From contig NC_012914.1 in the NCBI RefSeq assembly GCF_000023585.1, positions 6,981,501-7,045,500 of the forward strand: DNA of 64,000 bases, in the 5' to 3' direction. Position numbers and translations under genes: made by a program. The stretch comes from Paenibacillus sp. JDR-2. Its GTDB lineage: Bacteria; Bacillota; Bacilli; Paenibacillales; Paenibacillaceae. Positions 25,909 through 34,665 of this stretch are shown one piece after another. Position 1 is the first letter of the stretch, and each line of letters opens with the position of its first letter. Under the pieces are notes generated by a model that was not told the DNA's origin, searched no databases, and saw only the letters and a program-made list of their open reading frames with translations.

Positions 25909-26547
25909 ATGAAAAAAAGCTGGTGGATTCTGCTGTTGCTGTCTATCGCCATAATGCTGCCGTTTGTTATCCCGTACCTTGCTTTAAATCCGGCAAGCAG
26001 CCGTATTGAGGTTTCTTCAAGGACGATTCAATATCCTGCCTTAGTTAGCCATATCATTCTAGCCTTTATAGCTATGCTAGCGGGATTTCTGCAATTTCAC
26101 CGCACGCTGCGACGGAACAAACCGTCCTTGCATATCCTTCTTGGCAAAGTATATATAGGCTCGGTATTCCTAAGCGGCGGACTCGCCCTAATCGTGTCCT
26201 GTTACGAACCCGACTTCGGCCGTACGTTATCCTTCCTCTTCCTCGATCTGCTGTGGCTGGTCACGACGGCAATGGGTTACCGTTCTGCAAGGAAAAGGGA
26301 CTTGCAGTCGCATAAGCAATGGATGATCCGCAGCTTGGCCATGACTTTAACGGCGGTCAGCGCCAGAGCCCTGGTGCCGCTCTTGATCCTTCTGTACCTG
26401 CTTTTGCATCGGTTCGCTCTGCCGGATGGCCGTATGGGAATGATCGAAGATGTGCTGGACAATAACATTTGGGCAGCCCTTATCGTGAACTTCGTTATTG
26501 TGGAGTGGTTCATCCGCCGGACGAAGCATGAGCAAGTTTCATTATAA
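25909..26547 (+). CDS. DUF2306-family membrane protein
   Basis: 212 residues with about six membrane segments. The family pattern is visible: FLQFHRTLRRNKPSLHILLGKVYIG (quoted in parts: LQFHRTLR, LHILLGKVYIG) in the second-third segment and SHKQWMIRSLAMTL further on. His residues in these motifs are conserved in DUF2306 proteins, suggesting a cofactor-binding bundle. Function unknown. Start follows GAAGGAGCG. Confidence 0.85.
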   Translation: MKKSWWILLLLSIAIMLPFVIPYLALNPASSRIEVSSRTIQYPALVSHIILAFIAMLAGFLQFHRTLRRNKPSLHILLGKVYIGSVFLSGGLALIVSCYEPDFGRTLSFLFLDLLWLVTTAMGYRSARKRDLQSHKQWMIRSLAMTLTAVSARALVPLLILLYLLLHRFALPDGRMGMIEDVLDNNIWAALIVNFVIVEWFIRRTKHEQVSL

Positions 26548-26618
26548 TTAATTATTTCCAACCACTGGAATAAAAGGTATGCCATACTAGGATTATCCCA
26601 ATAACGGTGGTGGTCAAT

Positions 26619-27605
26619 ATGAACTTTATGATCCGCAAAATAAGACAGCCCGAAGACTTTCAGGCCGTAGCGCCTCTCGTCAATCTGGTATGGTCGGAAC
26701 CAACAACGGCAGAACGGCTGCAGGAGGACGAGGACAAAATCCCCCCGGGCCAGCTGCATTATAATGAGCAAGGCGAGCTAATGGGATGGGACCGTCCCAA
26801 GTGGGTAGCCGAAGACGAGAACGGACAAATCATCGCTTATGCCATAGCCTGGCGCGCACCTTGGACGGAGCCCGGCGCATTGATCTACACGTTAATCGTC
26901 CATCCGGAATTCCGCGGCAAAGGCGTTGGCACTGCCATATACGGCACCCTTCATGCCTGGGCGCAGGAGGTCAAAGCTTCATGCCTGATGAACTACAACA
27001 TGAAGGAGACGGACGAAAGGTCTCTTGCTTTTGCGGAAAAGCATGGCTATATCAAGGAACGGTTGTCCTTCGAGTCCGTGCTTGATCTGCGGGAGTATAC
27101 CGCGGATGAGCAGCTGCTTGCTTCCATTGGCGATGCAGAGCGTGCCGGTATACGCTTCGTTACATTGGCGGAGGAACCAGGCGAGGATAATGAACGCAAG
27201 CTGCATGAGCTTTACAAAATTACGCACCACGATATTCCCGGCTATTCGGGTGATTACCCCTGGTTTGAGGAATGGAAAAAATGGACCCTCGAACTGCCCG
27301 GCGTTCGTCCGGAATGGGTTCATATCGCCAAGGACGGCGAACGCTACGTTGGCGTGGTAAGCCTGCAGCATAACGAACAGACGGGGGCGATGTACCACGA
27401 ATACACCGGCGTTCTGCCGCAATACCGCGGCCGCCGTATTGCCCTTGCCCTGAAGCTGCTTGGCCTGCAATCCGCCAAAACAGCCGGCTCTCCGTATCTC
27501 CGGACGCATAACGACTCGGCGAATATTCCCATGCTGCGCGTAAACCGCGATCTGATGGGCTTCCGGGCGGAGCCGGGCAGCTACAAAATTGTTTGTACGC
27601 TGTGA
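26619..27605 (+). CDS. Two-domain GNAT-family N-acetyltransferase
   Basis: About 328 residues from ATG 26619, placed six or so bases after GGTGGTGG; an in-frame GTG lies at 26607. Two tandem GNAT folds: the first (about 1-160) has the acetyl-CoA loop HPEFRGKGVGTAIYG, the second (about 170-328) has the more degenerate VLPQYRGRRIALALKL. Transfers an acetyl group to an unknown amine. Tandem GNATs of this kind include mycothiol-synthase-like and antibiotic-acetylating enzymes, but no closer assignment is justified. Confidence 0.9.
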   Translation: MNFMIRKIRQPEDFQAVAPLVNLVWSEPTTAERLQEDEDKIPPGQLHYNEQGELMGWDRPKWVAEDENGQIIAYAIAWRAPWTEPGALIYTLIVHPEFRGKGVGTAIYGTLHAWAQEVKASCLMNYNMKETDERSLAFAEKHGYIKERLSFESVLDLREYTADEQLLASIGDAERAGIRFVTLAEEPGEDNERKLHELYKITHHDIPGYSGDYPWFEEWKKWTLELPGVRPEWVHIAKDGERYVGVVSLQHNEQTGAMYHEYTGVLPQYRGRRIALALKLLGLQSAKTAGSPYLRTHNDSANIPMLRVNRDLMGFRAEPGSYKIVCTL

Positions 27606-27613
27606 CAATGACA

Positions 27614-27656
27614 AAAAGCGGTTGTGACCGGGGTTACACCCTGCACAACCGCTTTT
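27614..27656. terminator. Bidirectional terminator between GNAT and chemoreceptor genes
   Basis: 13-bp perfect arms (27614-27626, 27644-27656) with A and T runs at the outer edges; convergent genes on both sides. Confidence 0.9.
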
Positions 27657-27661
27657 CCATC

Positions 27662-28588
27662 CTAAATCGTATTTTTGAAATCCTGAGCCTTCTCCTCCAG
27701 CTGATATGCGGATTCTCCAATCTGGGTGAACTCGCCGACCGCCTTCCGGGCACGCTGCTGGCTTTCCAAGATCATCTCCTGCGACAAGCGCATTCCTTTC
27801 GCGATATTCCCAACCTCGGCAGCAATTCCGGCCAAATTAGCCTGGACGGCCTTGGCAGCTTCGTCCGCCTGCTTGGCCAGCTTGCGGACCTCTGTCGCGA
27901 CCACGCTAAAGCCCCGGCCATGCTCGCCGGCATGCGCAGCTTCAATCCCCGCATTCAAAGCCAGCAGATTCGTATGCTTGGCCACTTCCCGGATATTATG
28001 AATCGTGCTTCGCACGGACTCCGTCTCATGCTCCAGCGCTCCAAGCACCTTCATGTTCCCGCTTGATTCCAAAGCGACGCCTTCTATGATCTGCTCGATC
28101 TGTCTGCTTCCGGCAATCCCTTCTTCCGTCCGTTCCAGCAAATCCTGCGCCATCTGCTGCAATTCAACTATGAGCTTTGCGGTAGCGTTCTCCCTCTCGG
28201 TAATATCGGTCGCAACCTTGAGAATTCCCTCTACATGTCCTTCAGCGTTAAACACCGGCATATAGGTAGCCTCGAACCATAATAACCGGCCGTCCTTGGA
28301 TACACGCGAGATTTTCTCCTGAAAAATCCGACCGCTCCGAAGGTTATTCCAAAGCTCCCGGTAACCGGGACTGTTCACGAACTCGGGCGTACAAAACTGC
28401 CTGTGCATGAGGCCCGGCATTTCGTCCGCTTCATACCCCATCGCCCGAGCGAAATTATCGTTCGCCCACAGGACTTTCCCGTCCGTACTTAGTTCAATCA
28501 TTGCCAGCGACTTTTCCATTGCCGCCAGAACGTAATGCACATCCAATACTTGAGATCTGGAATGCTGATCATGGGATGCCGTAAGCAT
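27662..28588 (-). CDS. Soluble PAS-domain methyl-accepting chemotaxis protein
   Basis: About 308 residues from ATG 28588 (AAGGTG six bases before); the open frame to 28669 lacks a ribosome site. A PAS domain (about 18-130, VLWANDNFARAMGYEADEM, ending GILKVATDITERE) precedes a short chemoreceptor signalling hairpin (about 150-300) with the tip HTNLLALNAGIEAAHAGEHG. There is no membrane segment or HAMP domain, so it is a cytoplasmic receptor feeding CheA/CheW. Divergent from a B12-binding MerR regulator, sharing a promoter region full of GTATAAT boxes, so light- or redox-linked control of behaviour is plausible. Confidence 0.9.
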   Translation of the reverse strand: MLTASHDQHSRSQVLDVHYVLAAMEKSLAMIELSTDGKVLWANDNFARAMGYEADEMPGLMHRQFCTPEFVNSPGYRELWNNLRSGRIFQEKISRVSKDGRLLWFEATYMPVFNAEGHVEGILKVATDITERENATAKLIVELQQMAQDLLERTEEGIAGSRQIEQIIEGVALESSGNMKVLGALEHETESVRSTIHNIREVAKHTNLLALNAGIEAAHAGEHGRGFSVVATEVRKLAKQADEAAKAVQANLAGIAAEVGNIAKGMRLSQEMILESQQRARKAVGEFTQIGESAYQLEEKAQDFKNTI

Positions 28589-28610
28589 CGGATCACCTTC
28601 TACTTCCAAT

Positions 28611-28730
28611 GTATAATTTACGTATAATATTTTAGTTAAAATTATACATAAATCATATTTCCATCGCAAGGAAGCGATCGCAGGAGAGGGAGCCGAATCC
28701 TCTATGCTTTCCGTACAACTTATGTATAAT
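28611..28730. promoter_or_regulatory. Operator region with repeated GTATAAT boxes
   Basis: GTATAAT occurs at 28611-28617 and again 11 bases later at 28622-28628, inverted at 28641-28647, and forward at 28724-28730. The pieces at 28641-28651 and 28720-28730 are an 11-bp perfect inverted pair. Spacing of 11 bp between direct copies is what CarH-type B12 regulators use in characterised systems. Some copies may also be -10 boxes. Confidence 0.6.
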
Positions 28731-28750
28731 AAAACCTGAGGTGTAAGCGT

Positions 28751-29632
28751 ATGTATAGTATTCGCAAAGTATCCCAGTTAGTTGGGATTCCCGCTGTTAC
28801 CATCCGGGCATGGGAGAACCGATATCAGATTACCGAGCCCGTTCGAAGCGCAGGCGGCCACCGCCTATACCGGGACGCGGATATCGATACTCTACGCTGG
28901 ATCAAGCAGCAGATGGACAGCTGTCACTTGAAGATTAGCGAAGCCGTCACCCTTTACCGGAACAAGCAGGCGATTACCTCGTCAACCCGGACGTTTAGCG
29001 AGCCGAACCGCTTCACCAGCCTGAGCGAACAGCTCTGCCGCGAGCTCGTTGATATGAATACCGTCCAGGCCAATGAGGTCATCGATTTATGCTTTTCCTT
29101 ATTCCATCATGAAGAGGTCTTCCACCATATTCTTACTCCCGTGATGAGACAAATCGGCACGGCATGGGAAAATGGTGTCATTTCGGTTGCCCAGGAGCAT
29201 TTCGCTTCCCAGATCATTATCCAAAGATGCACCCAGTTCATAAGAATTTTGCCGCTGAATCCGCATCTTCCAAGGGCTGTCGCCTTATGTCCGGAGGGAG
29301 AGCATCATCAGATGGGTCTTATGCTCTTCAGCCTGTTTCTGCGGAATAAAGGCCATGATGTCATCTATCTGGGACCGGACACACCCTTAAACGATATTAC
29401 AGCTCTGATTGGGGCTAAAAATATTGGAATCGTTGCCATCTCGCTCAATAACCCGGCACTGGCAGGATCCGTCGAAAAATGGATTACCCAGTGCCGCCAA
29501 GCCTATCCGGCGCTCACTATTATTGCAGGCGGCGACGGCTTTCAGGGCTGCAGCGCTAACCTTGCCCCGCTCGTCTGTCCCCCCGGACCTTCGGAATGGG
29601 ACAACTGGTACAGCCTTCTTTTATACCGATAA
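28751..29632 (+). CDS. MerR-type regulator with cobalamin-binding domain (CarH/LitR-like photoreceptor candidate)
   Basis: 293 residues: MerR-type winged helix (1-70, VTIRAWENRYQITEPVRSAGGHRLY), a helical four-bundle (about 90-165) with the W-x9-EH motif (Trp139, Glu149, His150) that caps adenosylcobalamin in CarH, and a Rossmann B12-binding domain (about 173-293) with E184-x-His186-x-x-Gly189, His186 being the expected lower ligand. In this family B12 binding makes a DNA-bound tetramer that light breaks apart. The key residues are all present, so a light-sensing role is well supported by motif, though targets here are inferred. Divergent from the PAS chemoreceptor. Confidence 0.88.
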   Translation: MYSIRKVSQLVGIPAVTIRAWENRYQITEPVRSAGGHRLYRDADIDTLRWIKQQMDSCHLKISEAVTLYRNKQAITSSTRTFSEPNRFTSLSEQLCRELVDMNTVQANEVIDLCFSLFHHEEVFHHILTPVMRQIGTAWENGVISVAQEHFASQIIIQRCTQFIRILPLNPHLPRAVALCPEGEHHQMGLMLFSLFLRNKGHDVIYLGPDTPLNDITALIGAKNIGIVAISLNNPALAGSVEKWITQCRQAYPALTIIAGGDGFQGCSANLAPLVCPPGPSEWDNWYSLLLYR

Positions 29633-29695
29633 TCTGCGGTACCACCCGTTGCCATGCAGAACTGCCGGGTCAACTCCGATTTCGCCATCTAAACA

Positions 29696-29774
29696 ACAAA
29701 TAAGACCCTGGCAGGGTCTTATTTGTGCTGGTTTATTCCTTTTCTTAATAAATAAGACCCTGACAAGGCCTTAT
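29696..29774. terminator. Pair of related terminator hairpins
   Basis: First hairpin: perfect 14-bp arms at 29696-29709 and 29713-29726. Second, a degenerate repeat of the same sequence (AATAAGACCCTG) at about 29751-29774, which ends the minus-strand epimerase gene. The two probably serve the convergent genes separately and may have arisen by duplication. Confidence 0.85.
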
Positions 29775-29789
29775 CTATAGGTGAAACGC

Positions 29790-30620
29790 TTAAACGCCAA
29801 AATAGTGTCCTTGCTCCAGATCCTCGAGCAGTCCCGGATGAGTTGGCTTCCAGCCAAGCAGCTCCTGCGTCTGTTCGCTTGAACGTGGAATATCAAGCCC
29901 TGCGAGCATGCCCAGGAAACCGAAGTGGGCAGCAGCCTCCTCACGGGAAATGCTGCGTACCGGCACGTTCAAATGCTGTCCGATAACCGTGGCAATGTCG
30001 CGGAACGCGATCCCTTCGTCGCCAACTCCGTCTAGCCTCGAGCCTGCCGGCGCAGCTTCCACGGCGAGCCGGAACAAGGATGCCGCATCGATGCGATGCA
30101 CAGCCGGCCAGCGGTTTACGCCGTCGCCGATGTACGCGGAGAACCCTTTCGCACGGGCCGTCTGAATGAGCTGCGGTACAAAGCCTTTATCCCGCTCTCC
30201 GTGTACAGATGGGGCAAGCGACACAATGGATGTCCGCACCCCGCGCTCGGCTAGCCCCAATACCGCATTCTCCGATTCGATGCCATTGGCATGAGCCGTA
30301 ATTACAAACGGTTTGCCGGAGCCTTCAAGCACGGCTCCCATCGCCTCAACTGCGCGAAGATCCATGGCAAGCGAGCCGGCAAAATCCGAAAAGTCATGAC
30401 GGAATGCCAAATGAATGACGCCGTCTGCGGCAGCGGCGCCGCGCTGAAGGCTATCGAGATCCTCAAGGGTGCCAAGGTGCGCCTCCGCACCGGCTTCTAC
30501 CAATAAGGCTGCACCTTTATCGGAACGGGTAAGCCCTACAACCTGATGACCGCCTTCGATCAGCTCTCTAACAACTTCCGTACCAATATAGCCGGTTGCT
30601 CCGGTTAAGAATATAAGCAT
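29790..30620 (-). CDS. NAD(P)-dependent epimerase/dehydratase-like extended SDR
   Basis: 276 residues with the N-terminal TGATGYIG (6-13) of extended SDRs. The usual YxxxK is not clear: the region reads SVHGERDKGF, so it is an atypical, NmrA/DTDP-rhamnose-reductase-like member acting as reductase or binding protein. Single gene divergent from a MerR regulator that presumably controls it. Substrate unknown. Confidence 0.88.
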   Translation of the reverse strand: MLIFLTGATGYIGTEVVRELIEGGHQVVGLTRSDKGAALLVEAGAEAHLGTLEDLDSLQRGAAAADGVIHLAFRHDFSDFAGSLAMDLRAVEAMGAVLEGSGKPFVITAHANGIESENAVLGLAERGVRTSIVSLAPSVHGERDKGFVPQLIQTARAKGFSAYIGDGVNRWPAVHRIDAASLFRLAVEAAPAGSRLDGVGDEGIAFRDIATVIGQHLNVPVRSISREEAAAHFGFLGMLAGLDIPRSSEQTQELLGWKPTHPGLLEDLEQGHYFGV

Positions 30621-30666
30621 AGTGGATCGCTCCTAAAAAGAATTACCACACAAAGGATGAAGGAAA

Positions 30667-30757
30667 AATCACTTGTGGTGATTCTTACTTCGAAAGCATT
30701 CGCTTTGTGTAGTTGATTTGCCGAACAACTAAAGCATAAACTATAGAGTGAACTCTA
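30667..30757. promoter_or_regulatory. Inverted repeats in the epimerase/MerR divergent region
   Basis: AATCAC-N5-GTGATT at 30667-30683 and TAGAGT-GA-ACTCTA at 30744-30757. The second is closest to the MerR gene and of the compact dyad kind bound by MerR proteins. Confidence 0.5.
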
Positions 30758-30801
30758 AGGCAAGACCCTGATAACGGTATTTCCTTTTAGGAGAGAGAAG
30801 C

Positions 30802-31215
30802 ATGAAAATTCAGGAGTTAGCGGAAATGATGGGCCTATCCGTCCACGCGATCCGTTTTTACGAAAAGGAAGGCCTGCTCGACAACCGCCACGTCCAGCGG
30901 GAGAAGAACAACTATCGCAGCTATACCGAAGATGCGATTGAGCGTCTCCGGATGATCAAAAAATTTCAGGGCCTCGGCTGTTCGCTGACCGAATTAAAGG
31001 AGCTCTTTCAGGATCAGGATACGAATACGAAGACGAATCAGCAAATCATCGAATGGATCGGACAAAAGAAAGTCGAGATTGAGCGCAAGAAGGCCGAATA
31101 TGATCAGATCCTTGAAACACTCGACTGGATGATCGAGTACAGGAAGGTCTTAATGAAAGATCCCGAGCAGGCTGAAGCGATGCTAAAAGCACTAAAGGCC
31201 GTTTACCCTCATTAA
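30802..31215 (+). CDS. MerR-family transcription regulator
   Basis: 137 residues: winged helix (1-70, LSVHAIRFYEKEGLLDNRH, NNYRSYTEDAIERLRMIKKFQ) and a dimer coiled coil (about 80-118). There is no Cys effector site, so it is not a heavy-metal sensor; it belongs with the AdhR/NmlR-like redox or aldehyde-type members. GGAGAGAG precedes the ATG. Divergent from the epimerase-like gene, its likely target. Confidence 0.92.
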   Translation: MKIQELAEMMGLSVHAIRFYEKEGLLDNRHVQREKNNYRSYTEDAIERLRMIKKFQGLGCSLTELKELFQDQDTNTKTNQQIIEWIGQKKVEIERKKAEYDQILETLDWMIEYRKVLMKDPEQAEAMLKALKAVYPH

Positions 31216-31229
31216 GGGAAAACGGCCTT
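31195..31229. terminator. Bidirectional terminator overlapping the MerR stop codon
   Basis: AAGGCCGTTT (31195-31204) pairs with 31220-31229; the MerR stop lies in the loop and the convergent GTPase gene ends 27 bases beyond. Confidence 0.88.
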
Positions 31230-31255
31230 CCTTTTATCCATTCAACAATCAACAG

Positions 31256-33211
31256 CTAGAGCAAATGCATTTTTGCTTCCGCCTCATCCCAAGCTACCGC
31301 ATAACCGGCGCCTTTCGCACAAAAAATAGACGAGGACGTATATAAAGGGTCCGCATCCTTCCGGTAGCCTTTCCGCTCAATGACCTCCTGCTCGTTATGG
31401 CAGCGGTCGTAACCGGCGAAGATCAGCTGAATGCTGCCCCGGCCATGCGTAAAGGCGGCGAGCTCCGTGCTGTAATCCATAAAAGTCGCGACGGGCACCC
31501 GGCCCGTAACCACCGCATGGGACTGCGTGGTCTGAGGCGGATCGAACTGGCCTGAAGCACGTTGCAAATCCGACAACACCTTGCCCAGATGGTCCAGCTC
31601 AACCTTGATTTTATACCCGTAAAACGGTTCAAGCAGCAGATTGTCCGCCTTCTCGAGCCCTTGCCTGAGTGCCCGGAAGGCAGCCTCCCGGAAATCTCCG
31701 CCATGCGTATGCTCGTTATGGGCGGCGCCCGTAAGCAAAGTGACCTGCACGTCCGTTAGCGGACTGCCCGTCAACAGCCCGTGATGCTCGCGTTCGAACA
31801 GATGCGTCTCGATCAGATTCTGATTGCCTATGCTCAGGTCATGCACGTGGGCAGCATTCTTGAACGTGATGCCGCTGCCCCGCTCGCCCGGCTCCAAGAG
31901 CAGATGCACCTCGGCGTAATGCCGAAGCGGCTCGAAATGACCATAGCCTTTTACGGGCCTCAAGATGGTCTCCTTGTACAAAATTTCCGGACTGCCAAAA
32001 TCCACGTCAAAGCCGAAACGGTCCTTCACCAGCTGCTGCAGCACTTCGAGCTGAATAACGCCCATCACGTGAATATGAATCTCCTGCAGCGTCTCCTCCC
32101 AGACAACGTTCAAAGACGGGTCCTCCGCATTCAGAATGCGGAACGCCTTCAGCACATCCTTCACGGGGAGGGCTTCGGAGAATATGACCTTTGACGTCAA
32201 AGCGGGCACCAGATCATAGGACAGCTTGTCCGAGTAGAGTCCTACGCCTTGTCCCGCGTCCGCTTCGGACAGCCCGATAACGGCAAATAGGTCCCCGGCC
32301 GACACCTGATCAACCGCCTGCATTTTACTGCCGTTCACGAGCATCAGCCTGGTTGCCTTCTCGCAGATTTGCCCATCCCCGCCGCCATAGCAGAGCTCTT
32401 CGCGAACCTTGAGCGTACCGCTTAAAGCCTTGATATAGGTTAAACGGGTACCGCTCTTGTCATGACGGATTTTATAGACTCTTCCTCCAAAAGGAGCTTG
32501 TCCGTTATAGTCGGCCGTCGTAAGCAGATGAAGCTGCTCCAGGAACTCCTTCACGCCGGTATCCTGCAGGGCTGAACCGCCAACACATGGGTATAACCTG
32601 CTGTTCTTTACCATGTCCTGCAAAGCTTGCAGCCAGAAGGCCCGGTCGCCTTCACCGGAGAGGAATGCATCAAATAACCGCTCATCCCTCTCTGCCAGAC
32701 TCTCCACTAACGGCTCTCCCAAGACGCCGCCCGCAAAGCTGTCCGTCATCAGACAAGCATCCTGCGTCAGATGCTGCTGAATTTCCTCCATTACGCGGTT
32801 AACGTCCGCTCCGGTCCGGTCGATTTTGTTGATGAAAAAGAACGTCGGTACGCGGTGCTTCGAAAGCAGCTGCCAGACCGTTTCCGTATGTCCCTGCACG
32901 CCCTCCACGGCGCTCACGACCAGGACGGCATAATCCATCACCTGGATAGCGCGCTCCATCTCCGGCGAGAAATCGACGTGGCCCGGCGTATCGATCAAGT
33001 AATAAGTCGCGCCGTTATAGGTCATAACAGCCTGATCCGCAAACACCGTTATCCCTCTCGCCCGTTCAATATCGTGGCTGTCGAGGTAGGCATCCTTATG
33101 ATCGACCCGGCCCCGCTCCCGTATGCTGTTCGTATGATAAAGAAGCTGTTCCGCCAGCGTGGTCTTGCCCGCATCCACATGCGCGAACATGCCAATCGTT
33201 ACTTGCTTCAT
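31256..33211 (-). CDS. Tet(M)-like ribosome-associated translational GTPase
   Basis: 651 residues with the EF-G-like layout: G domain (1-210) with AHVDAGKTT (10-18), RGIT (52-55), DTPGHVD (74-80) and NKID (128-131), then domains II-V. It resembles tetracycline ribosomal protection proteins in length and order and in the C-terminal GYDRCHNEQEVI/FCAKGAGYAVAWDE part common to chromosomal Bacillota members. The domain IV tip loop, which in Tet(M)/Tet(O) carries YSPVSTPADF, here reads HNEHTHGGDF, so resistance should not be assumed. It probably acts on stalled or drug-bound ribosomes. GGGG site before the ATG; monocistronic or co-transcribed with the upstream symporter gene (35-base gap). Confidence 0.88.
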   Translation of the reverse strand: MKQVTIGMFAHVDAGKTTLAEQLLYHTNSIRERGRVDHKDAYLDSHDIERARGITVFADQAVMTYNGATYYLIDTPGHVDFSPEMERAIQVMDYAVLVVSAVEGVQGHTETVWQLLSKHRVPTFFFINKIDRTGADVNRVMEEIQQHLTQDACLMTDSFAGGVLGEPLVESLAERDERLFDAFLSGEGDRAFWLQALQDMVKNSRLYPCVGGSALQDTGVKEFLEQLHLLTTADYNGQAPFGGRVYKIRHDKSGTRLTYIKALSGTLKVREELCYGGGDGQICEKATRLMLVNGSKMQAVDQVSAGDLFAVIGLSEADAGQGVGLYSDKLSYDLVPALTSKVIFSEALPVKDVLKAFRILNAEDPSLNVVWEETLQEIHIHVMGVIQLEVLQQLVKDRFGFDVDFGSPEILYKETILRPVKGYGHFEPLRHYAEVHLLLEPGERGSGITFKNAAHVHDLSIGNQNLIETHLFEREHHGLLTGSPLTDVQVTLLTGAAHNEHTHGGDFREAAFRALRQGLEKADNLLLEPFYGYKIKVELDHLGKVLSDLQRASGQFDPPQTTQSHAVVTGRVPVATFMDYSTELAAFTHGRGSIQLIFAGYDRCHNEQEVIERKGYRKDADPLYTSSSIFCAKGAGYAVAWDEAEAKMHLL

Positions 33212-33246
33212 GCGATTCCCCTTGGTTTGATTTTGCCATTATCATA

Positions 33247-34542
33247 TCACACCGGACGTTTCGATTGACCCGGCTCCTCTAAATTCTTCATGAACAAGGA
33301 AATGACAAAGGATACCGTAAGCAAAATAAGGGGAACCACGCAGATCAGCACCCGGAATACGGTCTCCGGCTGCGAACCGGGTTCGTCGCCGCTCTGGTAG
33401 CCGTACATAAGGCCAACAATCCAGAAGGCAACCGCCGCGATCAAGCCGCTGGACCGCGTAATAAAACCGGCTACCGCCGTATAAATCCCTTCTCTGCGTC
33501 TGCCGGTCCGCTCCGCGTCGAGGTCAATAATCCGGCCGCTTAGCATCGCAGGCGTAACAAGAAATCCCGCCATCCCGAAGCCAACAAGGATGCCGGCGAG
33601 AATACCGCTGCCAAGATTGCCCGCGAACCATAGCGGAATGACGGAAAGCCCGTAAACGGCGAGCGCCAGCCGCCAGCTGTGCAGACCGCCAAGCCTGCGG
33701 GAGATCAGGTACCAGACCGCGACAAGCGGAATAATGGAGACAAAGACGGCCCCCATCAGGATGGACACCTCGCCCTCCGAGATATGCAGGTTGTATTTCG
33801 CATAGAACGGAAGCAGGGCGGCAAGCAAGCCGTTCACCGTCTGGGCGAAGGAGCCGGATATATTAAAGATCCAGAACGGTTTATTCGTCAGCGTCTCCCG
33901 GAAGGCGGCAATCAGGGGAAGCGGCGCTTCCTGATGGGTGCTCTCCTTCTCCCGGACGGACAAAGCGAACCAGGTCATAAAGATGCCGAATACAAGCGAG
34001 TACACAACCGACATCCAGCCAAAACCGATCCAGCCGTAAAGAATTGGCGTCAGCGCCGTTCCGATCAGAATAGCCGCAATCTGAAAGCCCTGCTGGACGG
34101 CGGATGCTTTGGCGCGAAGCCGGTCCCCTTCGAACAGCTCCGGAAATAGCGCTCCGTAATTCACCCACAGAAGCGTTGCAACTCCTTCAAACAGGATCAG
34201 CGAAGTCAGCAGCCACATGAACAGCTCCGTATTGCCAAGTCCCTCCGGAACGGAGAACACCATGATGAAGACAAGCATAAACGCCGGCGTGGAGAAAAAT
34301 ATCCAAGGTCTGCGCCTGCCGTATTTCGTGCGGGTCCGGTCGGACAAATAGCCGGCCATCGGATTGTTGACCGCGTCCCAGATGAGATAGACGGTACGCG
34401 CAATGGTAGCCAGCCCAAGGCTAAGCCCCAGCTTTTCCACATAGTAGTAGTTGAAAAAAGACGCAAAGGCCTGGCTTGGGATCATCATTGCGAACATCCC
34501 AAGCGCATAGGCCGTCGGAGAATTCAGGAACCTCTTGCTCAC
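33247..34542 (-). CDS. GPH-family sugar:cation symporter (MelB-like)
   Basis: 431 residues, GTG start after GGGAGGG, with about twelve membrane segments. GPH marks: the TM2-3 motif WDAVNNPMAGYLSDRTRTKYGRRRPW (seen as WDAVNNPMAGYLSDR and TKYGRRRPWIF). It moves a sugar or glycoside with Na+ or H+. Lies 35 bases before the Tet(M)-like gene in the same direction; functional connection unclear. Confidence 0.9.
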   Translation of the reverse strand: MSKRFLNSPTAYALGMFAMMIPSQAFASFFNYYYVEKLGLSLGLATIARTVYLIWDAVNNPMAGYLSDRTRTKYGRRRPWIFFSTPAFMLVFIMVFSVPEGLGNTELFMWLLTSLILFEGVATLLWVNYGALFPELFEGDRLRAKASAVQQGFQIAAILIGTALTPILYGWIGFGWMSVVYSLVFGIFMTWFALSVREKESTHQEAPLPLIAAFRETLTNKPFWIFNISGSFAQTVNGLLAALLPFYAKYNLHISEGEVSILMGAVFVSIIPLVAVWYLISRRLGGLHSWRLALAVYGLSVIPLWFAGNLGSGILAGILVGFGMAGFLVTPAMLSGRIIDLDAERTGRRREGIYTAVAGFITRSSGLIAAVAFWIVGLMYGYQSGDEPGSQPETVFRVLICVVPLILLTVSFVISLFMKNLEEPGQSKRPV

Positions 34543-34606
34543 CGCTTGTTCCCTCCCTATTGCCGAAGTAAAGCTACCTTACGTCTTATGCGGCGTGTCC
34601 TCCAGT

Positions 34607-34663
34607 TATGCAAACAGAGCCGCCACCGAAGCAGATTGCTTACGGGGCAGCCCTGTTTGCATA
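34607..34663 (-). terminator. Long stem-loop after the helveticin-J-like gene
   Basis: TATGCAAACAG (34607-34617) pairs perfectly with 34653-34663; the stem continues inward with G-U pairs and ends in AAGCA/TGCTT. It begins 3 bases past the stop codon and lies ahead of the symporter gene. No strong T run, so it may be a leader or processing element as well as a terminator. Confidence 0.55.
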
Positions 34664-34665
34664 GG

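Noticed and set aside
31256..33211. Calling the GTPase a tetracycline-resistance gene
   Set aside because: The drug-displacing loop is not conserved, so only a Tet(M)-like translational GTPase is claimed.
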